Of a stretch of 64,000 nucleotides of DNA, positions 24,132-32,650 are shown one piece after another (position 1 is the first letter of the stretch; each line of letters starts with the position of its first letter). Under the pieces are notes generated by a model that was not told where the DNA came from, searched no databases, and worked only from the letters and a program-made list of their open reading frames with translations. The stretch lies in contig NZ_CYSD01000031.1 in NCBI RefSeq assembly GCF_001458415.1, positions 62,001 through 126,000 on the forward strand. Direction: 5' to 3'. This stretch comes from Tritonibacter multivorans. Lineage in GTDB: Bacteria > Pseudomonadota > Alphaproteobacteria > Rhodobacterales > Rhodobacteraceae. A program made the translations under genes and the position numbers.

Positions 24132-25625
24132 ATGACGCACCCTTCACCTCTTTCGGCGCAGACCCTTGGCGATTTGCCGCAGCAGGTACAGCGCCCCACC
24201 TACGACCGGTCCTCTGTCACGCCCGGAATTGTCCACATTGGCGTCGGCAATTTCCACCGCGCTCATCAGGCTTGGTATCTCCATCGTTTGATGCAAAACG
24301 GTCTGGCCCTCGATTGGGGGATCATCGGCGCCGGCGTTTGTAACTTTGACGAAGAGCAGCGGGCGCGGTTGGCGCGACAGGACTACCTCTACAGCCTGGT
24401 AGAGCTTGCCCCCGCGGGCACTTCAGCCGAGGTGATCGGCACTTTGATCGGGTTCTGCCCGGTGGAGGCGGATAACAAAAGCCTGATCCGCCAAATGTCA
24501 GACCCTCAGATCCGGATCGTGTCGATGACCGTGACGGAAGGGGGGTATTTCCTCGATCCTGCCACGAAGCGGTTTGCCCCTGATGCGGTGGATATCCAAC
24601 ATGATGTGCAGGCCCCCGACCGGCCGCGCACCGCCTTCGGAGCCATTATCGCTGCGTTGCGGGCACGGCGAGACGCGGGGATTGCGCCGTTCACCTGCCT
24701 AAGTTGCGACAACCTGCCGGGCAATGGGGACATTATGAAGGATGTGGTGACAGGCTTCGCCCGGCTGATCGATCCTGATCTGGGCCACTGGATTGAACAG
24801 AACGTCAGCTTTCCAAATTCCATGGTCGATTGCATCGTCCCGGCAACCGGTCCACGTGAACGGGCGCTGGCCCACGACTGTGGCATCGATGACGCAGCTC
24901 CGGTCACGCATGAAAGTTTCCGGCAATGGGTCTTGGAAGACCGGTTTTGTGCCGGTCGCCCGCCTTGGGAACAGGCCGGAGCGGTTTTTTCAGACCGGGT
25001 GCATGACTACGAGGCGATGAAACTGCGGATCCTGAACGGCGGGCACCAGATCATTGCCGCACCGGCCGAGATTTTGGCGCTCGAGACAATCGCCGATGCA
25101 ATGCGCCACCCTTTGATCCACGCGTTCTTCCGTAAGATCGCCCTAGACGAGCTTGTCCCTCATGTGGCCGGAGCGACGGACATGGCGCCGCGCGACTACG
25201 TTGATCTCATTGATAAGCGCTTCTCGAACCCGGCCATGTGCGACACGGTGCGGCGTGTCGCCTTTGACGGATCGTCGCGTCACACAGGTGCCGTGTTGCC
25301 GGTGATCCGAGAGGCGATTTCTACAGGTCACCCGTTCGAAGGTCTTGCCCTGAGCCAGGCGCTGTGGGCGCGGATGTGCCAGGGAACCCGCGAAGATGGC
25401 AGCGAAATCGCGCCAAATGATCCTCTTTGGGACGATCTGACGGCGCGGGCGACTGTCGCGCGACAGACGCCGCAGGTCTGGCTGGACCACCGCCAGTTCT
25501 ACGGTTCGATCGCCGATGATGCGGGGTTTCGCAGCGCGTTTTCACGCTGGCTTATCCGGCTGTACGACGATGGGGTCGCGGCGACCTTGGACGCCTATGT
25601 CCGGGCGCCCTCGGCCAAAACCTGA
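24132..25625 (+). CDS. mtlK: Mannitol dehydrogenase family protein
   Basis: A 497-residue long-chain polyol dehydrogenase. The N-terminal NAD-binding region H-I-G-V-G-N-F-H-R-A-H-Q (about residues 36-47) and the catalytic-domain segment K-L-R-I-L-N-G-G-H (about 297-305, with the catalytic Lys) are typical. It converts D-mannitol (and possibly D-arabinitol or D-sorbitol) to the ketose. It is the last gene of the operon in view and ends 9 bases before the convergent slyX. Confidence 0.9.
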   Translation: MTHPSPLSAQTLGDLPQQVQRPTYDRSSVTPGIVHIGVGNFHRAHQAWYLHRLMQNGLALDWGIIGAGVCNFDEEQRARLARQDYLYSLVELAPAGTSAEVIGTLIGFCPVEADNKSLIRQMSDPQIRIVSMTVTEGGYFLDPATKRFAPDAVDIQHDVQAPDRPRTAFGAIIAALRARRDAGIAPFTCLSCDNLPGNGDIMKDVVTGFARLIDPDLGHWIEQNVSFPNSMVDCIVPATGPRERALAHDCGIDDAAPVTHESFRQWVLEDRFCAGRPPWEQAGAVFSDRVHDYEAMKLRILNGGHQIIAAPAEILALETIADAMRHPLIHAFFRKIALDELVPHVAGATDMAPRDYVDLIDKRFSNPAMCDTVRRVAFDGSSRHTGAVLPVIREAISTGHPFEGLALSQALWARMCQGTREDGSEIAPNDPLWDDLTARATVARQTPQVWLDHRQFYGSIADDAGFRSAFSRWLIRLYDDGVAATLDAYVRAPSAKT

Positions 25626-25633
25626 AACCGGGA

Positions 25634-25828
25634 TCAATAGTGCGGCGGGCGTTCGTCCCCAAGGATAAACCCTCCGCCGCCTTCTGCCTCTCTGGCGGCT
25701 TCACGTTCCATCAGCAATTGCACATGCCGCTTGAGGCGGTCCACGTCCGTCTGCTGCGCAGTCACAACGTCATTCAATTCCTCAACCGTGCGGGTAAGGT
25801 GCGCAATCTGTTCTTCGAGGTGCTGCAT
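25634..25828 (-). CDS. slyX: SlyX family protein
   Basis: A 64-residue, strongly charged coiled-coil protein (L-E-E-Q-I-A-H-L-T-R-T-V-E-E-L-N-D-V-V) ending in R-P-P-H-Y, the hallmark of SlyX. Its function is unknown. The ATG at 25828 gives the normal family length; the frame is open upstream to about 25960 but that extension has no family character. It converges with mtlK. Confidence 0.85.
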   Translation of the reverse strand: MQHLEEQIAHLTRTVEELNDVVTAQQTDVDRLKRHVQLLMEREAAREAEGGGGFILGDERPPHY

Positions 25829-26403
25829 GGTGAGCCTCCTGTAACCTGATGCCCCCGATCTACGTCGCCGCAGCCCAATGGTCCATGGGCAGATTGGCTG
25901 TTTGACGCAAGAAGCACCCCAGGTCAGTGACAGTCCATCCATGGAGTTCCACACATCCAAAGCGCCCAGAACATTTTGTTTAGCGCCCTATTGTATTGTT
26001 AAATTCCACAAGCACCGCCAAATTTGCTTATTTACTCCCAAAACGGAAACAGCCTCAAAGACAAATGATTCCGCATTGATTTCAGACCTCTATTGGCGAA
26101 CCCTCAGAAAGGATTAACCTTTTACGAGAAACCGGCGCAAAAATAAATACTTACCTGCCAAAGCAATTTCAGCCAGCCAAAGTGACAAATTAAATAAAAT
26201 ACGATACGCTTAACGGGTTAGTGAGTGTTATGTGATCGAGGGGAGCGCTTTGGGCGGCGCAAGCGCAAATTCTGCGGCCGCAAATTCCATATTTCTTGAC
26301 GGTCCTTTTGGGGGCCTATCGGCGGTTTGTTTCGCCGAAATTGCGGCGCGTGTTTGCGGCGTAAGTATCTGTGTTTGTTACCAGTACGAGGGGACTGTAA
26401 CCA
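25829..26403. other. AT-rich non-coding region upstream of the surface-protein gene
   Basis: No convincing gene is seen. From about 25965 to 26225 the base composition shifts to clearly AT-rich, unlike the flanking genes, with runs such as AAATTAAATAAAAT. A short frame at 26232-26423 has no ribosome-binding site and an unlikely composition. A GAGGGGA ribosome-binding site at 26388-26394 serves the gene at 26404. The length suggests a long 5' leader or complex promoter. Confidence 0.6.
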
Positions 26404-29400
26404 ATGACCTACAAAACCTATGAGTTTACCGCCTTTAGCGAGGCAGGCCTGCAGGAAAGCGGTGCACTGAGTGGAAATCTGGGCTGCGGCTCTACGTTCA
26501 CCATGCCGCAATATGCAGATGTCTGCATTTCAGTAACCGATAATGACCCTTATCTGTCAGGGGATTCCTGTCACAATGAAAATGCCGATGACCATTCCGG
26601 CCAGCACGCCAGCATCGAGGGGCCCGGCGGCGAACAAGGAAATGGCGGCCAGATTTATGCAGAGCAGTATTTCTGGGTGCAGGACCAATATGGCAATTGG
26701 TTCCTTCTGATCGAGATCGAGCAGGAAGGCGGAAGTGGCGATTACTTCACCTTCCATCAGTCTTACGGCATGCCGTCTGCTGGGGCAGAACTGACCGTCA
26801 AAAGCGCCTGCAATGTGAACAGCAACTGGATCGACTACAAATGCCTGGATGGTGGCGAAAAGCCGCCAGCGACGGGGTCGATCTCTGGCACCGTTTGGTG
26901 CGACGTTGACTGTGACGGCCTTCAGGATGCTTGCGTTCTGGAAACCAAGGGCGAGAACCTGATCAAAAACGGCGATTTTGAGCACAACCCGCTTTATTCG
27001 CATCAGGGCTGGGGCACTTTTGGCAGCATCGAAGGCTGGTACGCCACAAGTGGCCACATTGAAATCATGGAAGGCCATCACTGGGGCATCAATAACAACT
27101 ATGGCAATGCGGTTCTGGAACTGGATGCCAATTACAACTCGACTGTCTGCCAGCAAGTGCATGTCGAAACAGCGGGCACCTACTGTCTGACGCTGGACTA
27201 CCAGATGCGCGGGCATGATGCCTCGACCAATGGGTTCGAAGTCTATGTGAATGGCGTCCTGGTTGAGACCGTCCACCCGACCAAAGAGGGCGTGTTCGAA
27301 GAGCTGGAGCTGAGCTTTGACCTGCCCGCAGGCACCGCCCGCATCGACCTCAAAGCCATCGGCAAGAGCGATTGCATTGGCACCGTCATCGATAATGTCG
27401 AACTGCGTCAGGTGATCGAACAGCCCGTAGGCGAAGCGCTGGACATCAACGTCAGCGACTTCAAAGCGACCTGGGATTCCTCTAGCAAGCATGTCGCGGT
27501 CGACATCTGCAACAACAGCGAAAAAACGCTTGAACTGGCCTGGATCGACTACCACGGAAATCTGGTGACCTACGCCACGATCGAGCCGGGCGAGGCAAAG
27601 CATCAGGGCACTTATACGACCCACAATTGGGTGCTGATCGACAACGACAGCGGTGACATCATTGCGCTGCTTGAGGACCCGTTTAATGGCCAGAAAGTCA
27701 CCATCGGCGGGGATTCTGAACCAGTAAAAGAAGGCGTTACAGTCAAGCTGATCGACGGTGACACCGGCGCGGTTCTGGACACCACCACCACCGATGAAAA
27801 CGGCAACTACGAATTCGACGATCTTCCGGCAGGCAACTACAAGATCATGGGTGTTGCGCCCAATGGTCAGGAATTCACGCTGCAGGATGTTGGCAATGAC
27901 GACAGCATCGACAGCGATGTGAACGGCAATGGCATGTCCGGAATGATCACGCTGGGCGCCGGCGACGAGGTGGATATCGACCTTGGCCTGAAAGAGAAGA
28001 AGCTGGGCGAAATCGGCGGCCGGTACTTCTGTGACGAAAACGACAATGACCGCGATGATGGCGAGCCCGGCGTTGCAGGAAAGACCGTCTGGCTGCTGAA
28101 AGACGGCGTTCAGATTGCCTCCACCACCACTGACAGCAATGGCGATTACTGCTTCGAAGATCTCGAAGAAGGTAACTACTCTGTTGTGTTCGAAGCCGAC
28201 GACAAACCCTTTGTTGGTGCCAATGTGGGCGATGATGAAGACGACAGCGATGTTGTGAACACCGATGGCGATGGCAATGGCGTCACATCCGACATCTCTC
28301 TGGCAGTGGGCGAAAGCAAAAAGAACGTTGATGCCGGGGTTGAACCGCTTGGGTCCCTGTCTGGCCGCTACTTCTGCGACACCGACGGGGATGCCCAGGA
28401 CAACAACAATGGCGATGAGCCTGGTGTTGCGGGCATTCAGGTCATGCTGCTGGACGCCAATGGCAGCCCAACCGGCCGCACAACAATGACCGATGCGCAG
28501 GGCAACTATGCCTTCCTCGGTCTGATTGCCGGCACCTATGGGGTGAAGTTCACCGACCCGGACAATGTGACGGACGGCAAAGTCCTGATCCAGGCCAATG
28601 TCGGGGATGATGCATCCGACAGCGACGCAATTGGCAATGCAACTGAATCTGTGATCGAAGGCATCGTTGTCGTCTCTGGCGCAGACACGCCCGACAATGA
28701 CGCAGGGATTGAGGATGGCAACCAGCCACCGACCCCGGCCGATGACACCGCAATGGGCTGTGCCGATACGGTGATCATGGCCGATGTGTTGACCAATGAC
28801 AGCGACCCGGATGGCGATACGTTTGAGATCACCATGGTGGACGGTCAGGACATTGCCGAGGGTGAAACCATCACCACGTCCGAGGGCACCAATGTCACCC
28901 TCGACGGTGGCGTGCTGAAAATCGATGGCGAAGATGCTTACGCGGACCTCGACATCGGCGACAGCGATGTGGAGAACATCTCCTACAAGATCACCGACAG
29001 CGCCGGGAATTCCGCCAGTGCCAATCTCGAAGTGACCTTTAAGGGCGATGCCAATTCGCTCGAAAGCCTTGTGGCCAGCCTGCCCAGCACAACCAAGTAT
29101 CAGGTTGCCGCCGGCAATGAGCTCGACCCGATCGAGGACTTTGGCTACGACGTGCTGCTGAGCGAAAGCGGCGATGCGCGTCTGGACGGGGTTGTTTTTG
29201 ATCAGGCCTATTGCCTCAGCTTTGAAGAAGCCGTGGCAACAGATGGGTCGTTCCTGACCGCACCGACACTGATGGGCGACATTCTGGATGGCAAGGATGG
29301 CTCTGCCTTCCTCGACACGCAGGTCGGTCTCAAGAACGGCCTGGCTGCGGCTGAGAACCTGGATCTGATCAACTGGATCATCAACGAAGAGTTCCATGTA

Positions 29401-29718
29401 AATTCTGCGGGCTCTACCGATGGGCAGTTCTCGGATTGGGAAATTCAGCTGGCGATCTGGGAGCTGACCGACACGCTGGATCCCCAGTTCTGGGGCACCG
29501 ACAGTGCAGCGGATTTTGTCCTAGGGCTCGACCCGGCATATGGCCAGCGCGAGGATGTAGACTACATCCTGACCGAAGCCATGAACAATGGCGAAGGGTT
29601 CTGCGCAGGTGATGGCGATATCGCGACCTTTATTGTCGACCCGAACCCGCCGACCGCCGAGAACTCTCAGCCGTTCATCATGGGTTTCAAATACGACGAT
29701 TTCGACTGCATCTGCTGA
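26404..29718 (+). CDS. Large multidomain surface-type protein (SdrD_B, VHL-beta-like, thioester-like domains)
   Basis: 1104 residues, acidic and Cys-containing, with no visible signal peptide, sorting signal or RTX repeats. In order: an N-terminal beta domain (1-155); the first strand of an SdrD_B domain (159-178); a carbohydrate-binding/DUF642-like domain (about 185-337); a VHL-beta-like domain (about 349-425, with W-I-D-Y-H-G-N and H-N-W-V-L); the rest of the first SdrD_B domain (about 441-530); two further SdrD_B repeats starting G-R-Y-F-C-D at about 538 and 653; a cadherin-like segment (about 773-880); and a C-terminal region with Y-C-L-S-F (Cys937) and I-Q-L-A-I-W (Gln1015), the pattern of Cys-Gln thioester domains. 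It is probably an adhesin-like exported protein; the export route is unknown. It is followed by a VPEID-CTERM protein and exosortase E. Confidence 0.8.
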   Translation: MTYKTYEFTAFSEAGLQESGALSGNLGCGSTFTMPQYADVCISVTDNDPYLSGDSCHNENADDHSGQHASIEGPGGEQGNGGQIYAEQYFWVQDQYGNWFLLIEIEQEGGSGDYFTFHQSYGMPSAGAELTVKSACNVNSNWIDYKCLDGGEKPPATGSISGTVWCDVDCDGLQDACVLETKGENLIKNGDFEHNPLYSHQGWGTFGSIEGWYATSGHIEIMEGHHWGINNNYGNAVLELDANYNSTVCQQVHVETAGTYCLTLDYQMRGHDASTNGFEVYVNGVLVETVHPTKEGVFEELELSFDLPAGTARIDLKAIGKSDCIGTVIDNVELRQVIEQPVGEALDINVSDFKATWDSSSKHVAVDICNNSEKTLELAWIDYHGNLVTYATIEPGEAKHQGTYTTHNWVLIDNDSGDIIALLEDPFNGQKVTIGGDSEPVKEGVTVKLIDGDTGAVLDTTTTDENGNYEFDDLPAGNYKIMGVAPNGQEFTLQDVGNDDSIDSDVNGNGMSGMITLGAGDEVDIDLGLKEKKLGEIGGRYFCDENDNDRDDGEPGVAGKTVWLLKDGVQIASTTTDSNGDYCFEDLEEGNYSVVFEADDKPFVGANVGDDEDDSDVVNTDGDGNGVTSDISLAVGESKKNVDAGVEPLGSLSGRYFCDTDGDAQDNNNGDEPGVAGIQVMLLDANGSPTGRTTMTDAQGNYAFLGLIAGTYGVKFTDPDNVTDGKVLIQANVGDDASDSDAIGNATESVIEGIVVVSGADTPDNDAGIEDGNQPPTPADDTAMGCADTVIMADVLTNDSDPDGDTFEITMVDGQDIAEGETITTSEGTNVTLDGGVLKIDGEDAYADLDIGDSDVENISYKITDSAGNSASANLEVTFKGDANSLESLVASLPSTTKYQVAAGNELDPIEDFGYDVLLSESGDARLDGVVFDQAYCLSFEEAVATDGSFLTAPTLMGDILDGKDGSAFLDTQVGLKNGLAAAENLDLINWIINEEFHVNSAGSTDGQFSDWEIQLAIWELTDTLDPQFWGTDSAADFVLGLDPAYGQREDVDYILTEAMNNGEGFCAGDGDIATFIVDPNPPTAENSQPFIMGFKYDDFDCIC

Positions 29719-29734
29719 TGCCGTCGCGGAACGA

Positions 29735-29757
29735 GCGAGGGGCACACAGCCCCTCGT
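29735..29757 (+). promoter_or_regulatory. Intercistronic hairpin after the surface-protein gene
   Basis: CGAGGGGC (29736-29743) and GCCCCTCG (29749-29756) form an 8-base GC-rich stem with an ACACA loop, 17 bases after the stop. There is no T tract, so full termination is doubtful. Confidence 0.5.
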
Positions 29758-29841
29758 CTCGGGGCAGGAGAACCTGCCACCCCGTGGTCCAGCTGCTGAC
29801 CTGTTCCGCATCTGGGCCTGTTGTTAACTAGGAGAGTCCTC

Positions 29842-30012
29842 ATGAAAACAATCCTGACTGCCATTCCGGCTGTACTGCTTGCGTCTACTGCCATGGCGTC
29901 CAACTTCGGACCTGCGCCGATCCCCGAGATCAGCGCCTTGGAAGGCGGCGCCGCAATTGCGGCTCTGGCAGCTGGCGTGCTGTTCCTCTGGGAGCGTCGC
30001 CGCAAGGCGTAA
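29842..30012 (+). CDS. 56-residue VPEID-CTERM sorting-signal protein
   Basis: The peptide consists of a signal peptide (M-K-T-I-L-T-A-I-P-A-V-L-L-A-S-T-A-M-A, cleavage after residue 19), a seven-residue linker, the sorting motif P-I-P-E-I-S (26-31), a membrane helix (about 34-50) and a basic tail E-R-R-R-K-A. This is the tripartite C-terminal signal recognised by exosortase E, with P-I-P-E-I-S as a variant of V-P-E-I-D. Almost no mature region remains between the two signals. A ribosome-binding site TAGGAGAG lies at about 29829-29836. The exosortase gene follows after 77 bases. Confidence 0.85.
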   Translation: MKTILTAIPAVLLASTAMASNFGPAPIPEISALEGGAAIAALAAGVLFLWERRRKA

Positions 30013-30029
30013 TCACGTTGACAACATTG

Positions 30030-30053
30030 CGCCCCCGCCGCTTGGCGGGGGCG
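30030..30053 (+). promoter_or_regulatory. GC-rich hairpin between the VPEID-CTERM gene and exosortase
   Basis: A 10-base stem (30030-30039 with 30044-30053) closed by a GCTT tetraloop, starting 17 bases after the small gene's stop and followed by GTGCTGTGTTTC. It probably reduces read-through so that the small substrate is made in excess over the enzyme. Confidence 0.6.
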
Positions 30054-30089
30054 TGCTGTGTTTCAAAGACGCGATGAGGACAAGCATTG

Positions 30090-31721
30090 ATGAAACCCAT
30101 TTCACGATCCTCGACCGTTTTGCCGACCGGGGCCAGACGGCAGAGCGCCTTCTGGGCCATAGTGATCGCTTGCGGCCTTCTGGTTCTGGAGCTGGCTGCG
30201 ATTGGGGCGGTATTCAAACACGCAATAGACTTCACTTGCCGCGAGAACTGGCCGTTTCTGGTCTGCCGCGCATTGGATCGCGGCCTGATTGCCACCTATG
30301 GAATGCTCGGCGCGCTCACTTGTCTTCTGGCATTGGCGCCGCGGACCTTGGACGGCATCGGTTCGGAAGGGCTGCGCGGGTTTGCGCCCCTGCGGATCAA
30401 CCTGTTGGGGGTTGCGCTGGCGTTTGTCCCCATGGCGCTGATGCGCCAAAACAGCGGTTTGGCAGGGCTTTTGCCCTCGCTCGTAATTTGGGGGATCGCA
30501 CTTACACTCATCCTGCGTGGCCTTGGCCTTTGGCTTGCGCCGGGGGCCGTCTGGCGCCGTTTCGCGCGCGAGCATGGGCTGACCCTGCTAGTTTGTGCGC
30601 TGGTAGGAGCTCTGCTGCCCTGGGCGACCACCTATCTGCGTCCGCTCTGGCGACTTGATCTGACCACCGATATTACGTTCTCGGCCGTCACCTTTGTCAT
30701 CCAAAGTCTCGGCTATGATCTGATGACCGAGGTTGAGACCAAAGTGATGGGAAGCGGCGGCTTCTTTGTCGAGGTGGGCGCTCCCTGTGCAGGGCTTGAA
30801 GGCATCGCGCTGACCACAGGGTTTGTCACGCTGTATCTCTGGCTGTTTCGCGACAGTCTGCGGTTTCCGCGGGCCCTGTTGCTGTATCCTTTTGGCATCT
30901 GTGTCAGCTTCATGCTGAACATCTTGCGCATTTCGATCCTGTTGGTGATCGGTTTTGAAGGCAATCCAGAGTTCGCAATTGGTGGGTTTCATTCCCATGC
31001 GGGCTGGTTGATGTTCACCTTTGTTGCGCTTGGCGTTGTGTTGGTGAGTTCGACGTTCGCCTGGCTCCGCAAGCCCACTCAGACCGAGGTTGCGACACGC
31101 GGCCAGAGCCTGCCAGTGTCCCGCGATCCGGTTGCGGCCAAAATACTTCCGTTTGCGATTTTTATGTTCTCGGCCTTGCTGGCCAATAATCTGTCACCGA
31201 CGCCGGGGGTCTTGTACCCGCTGCGCATGCTGATGATGGCAGCGGCCCTTTGGCTGTTCTGGCCGGTTCTGCGGCAGCTGCCTTGGCGGCTTGATCCAAT
31301 AGCAATCGGACTTGGCGCTGCGATTGGTTTGGGCTGGGTCCTGATCCCGGTTACGCCAGCCGAGACCCCGCCCTATGCTGCACTGACGGGGGCTGCGTTG
31401 CTGCTGTGGTTCGTGGCGCGCGGGATTGGCACCGTACTGCTGGTGCCTGTGATCGAAGAGCTGTTTTTTCGGGACTATCTGGAAAGCAAACTGCAAGTTC
31501 TGGAGGGGCGCGCGGGCAAGTGCCTCGCGGCGGCGGTCACCGCTGGCCTGTTTGCCGTATTGCACGACCGCTGGATGGAAGCGCTGATCGCAGGGCTGTT
31601 GTTTTCCTATCTGGTGCAACGCGCAGGCGGGCGCGTCACGGATGCTATTGTCGCCCATGGGGTTGCAAACCTTTTGGTGTTCGCCGTGGCGGTTGCCATT
31701 GGCAACCTCGCCCTGATCTAG
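30090..31721 (+). CDS. Exosortase E fused to a CPBP-type membrane protease
   Basis: A 543-residue polytopic protein. The exosortase half carries the catalytic triad: Cys233 in A-P-C-A-G-L-E-G, Arg280 in N-I-L-R-I-S and His301/His303 in F-H-S-H-A-G-W. The C-terminal half carries CPBP/CAAX-protease motifs: E-E-L-F-F-R (Glu456, Glu457), F-A-V-L-H, and A-H-G-V-A-N. This fusion defines the exosortase E/VPEID-CTERM system of Rhodobacterales, and the cognate small substrate is encoded just upstream. It should cleave at P-I-P-E-I-S and process the released membrane tail. The ATG at 30090 is used; it converges with the AEC gene, overlapping by four bases. Confidence 0.93.
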   Translation: MKPISRSSTVLPTGARRQSAFWAIVIACGLLVLELAAIGAVFKHAIDFTCRENWPFLVCRALDRGLIATYGMLGALTCLLALAPRTLDGIGSEGLRGFAPLRINLLGVALAFVPMALMRQNSGLAGLLPSLVIWGIALTLILRGLGLWLAPGAVWRRFAREHGLTLLVCALVGALLPWATTYLRPLWRLDLTTDITFSAVTFVIQSLGYDLMTEVETKVMGSGGFFVEVGAPCAGLEGIALTTGFVTLYLWLFRDSLRFPRALLLYPFGICVSFMLNILRISILLVIGFEGNPEFAIGGFHSHAGWLMFTFVALGVVLVSSTFAWLRKPTQTEVATRGQSLPVSRDPVAAKILPFAIFMFSALLANNLSPTPGVLYPLRMLMMAAALWLFWPVLRQLPWRLDPIAIGLGAAIGLGWVLIPVTPAETPPYAALTGAALLLWFVARGIGTVLLVPVIEELFFRDYLESKLQVLEGRAGKCLAAAVTAGLFAVLHDRWMEALIAGLLFSYLVQRAGGRVTDAIVAHGVANLLVFAVAVAIGNLALI

Positions 31722-32650
31722 GGCAGCAGCGTCAACCAGAACAGAGCCGTGACAATGCAGGCCCCCGTGGCCAACAGCACCGAAGACGCAGCAACCCGCT
31801 TTGCCCGCCCATAGAGGTTGGCAAAAATATAGCCGTTGATCCCCGGCGCCATGGCTGCCGTAATCACGGCGGAGCGGAACAGATCCGTTTGCACCCCGAA
31901 CCCTTTGCCGAGCCCCCAGACAATTGCCGGGTGCAGCAACAGAGAGAAGACGCAGACCATGGCAATGGTGCGCAGATCCCCTTCGGGCTTGTATTGCACC
32001 ATCACCCCACCAAGCGCAAAGAGCGCCGTGGGAAGACCGGCGCGCGCCAAAAGCTCCAGCGCGTCATCGACCGGGCCCGGAATGGCAAACCCACTGAGGT
32101 TCAGGGCAAACCCCGCCAGAATGGCTAGGATCAGATTGTTCTTGAACATGCCCTTCAGGACCGCAAACACAATGAGGAATCCACGCTGCCCCCGGCTGCG
32201 CAGGACTTCCATTGCGGTCACGCCAAGCCCGTAACAAATGGGCGAATGAAGCGCGATAATAGCGTAGTTTCCCAACAGGCTCTCCGCCCCGTAGGCGCGT
32301 TCTGTAATCGGCAGGCCCAGCAGCAGAGAGTTTGAAAACAAACAACAAAACCCAATGACAACCGCATCTTCCCATTCGCGTTTGAAGATAAAGCGCGCGC
32401 CGAGAATCCCGAGGACAAAGCAAGTCACTGCGCCGCCGTAAAAGCTGATCATCAAGGCGGGCTCGAACCCCGCGCGCAAGTCCAGGGTCGCCATTGCGCG
32501 AAACAGAAGGCAGGGGATTGCAACGCCTTGGGCGAACTTCATCAACCCATCAATCTGGCTGTGCTCCAGCAGCCCGCGGCGGGTCAGAACATAGCCAAAA
32601 CCGATCACCACAAAGACCGGCAGGACCACATTGATCAGCTCAAAGATCAC
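31718..32650 (-). CDS. AEC-family transporter
   Basis: A 310-residue protein with about ten membrane helices and the AEC N-terminal pattern V-L-P-V-F-V-V-I-G-F-G-Y-V-L. It is a second, clearly different member from the one at 5013-5924. Substrate unknown. Its ATG overlaps the stop of the MBL hydrolase gene, so it may be co-transcribed at the end of the tmk-holB-tatD run. Confidence 0.85.
   Translation of the reverse strand: MIFELINVVLPVFVVIGFGYVLTRRGLLEHSQIDGLMKFAQGVAIPCLLFRAMATLDLRAGFEPALMISFYGGAVTCFVLGILGARFIFKREWEDAVVIGFCCLFSNSLLLGLPITERAYGAESLLGNYAIIALHSPICYGLGVTAMEVLRSRGQRGFLIVFAVLKGMFKNNLILAILAGFALNLSGFAIPGPVDDALELLARAGLPTALFALGGVMVQYKPEGDLRTIAMVCVFSLLLHPAIVWGLGKGFGVQTDLFRSAVITAAMAPGINGYIFANLYGRAKRVAASSVLLATGACIVTALFWLTLLP

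Noticed and set aside
26232-26423. 63-codon frame just before the surface-protein gene
   Set aside because: It has no ribosome-binding site, overlaps the real start region and resembles no known peptide.
26557-29397. 946-codon open frame on the minus strand opposite the surface-protein gene
   Set aside because: The plus-strand frame has clear domains, a ribosome-binding site and an operon context. The antisense frame is a Val/Ile/His-rich shadow.
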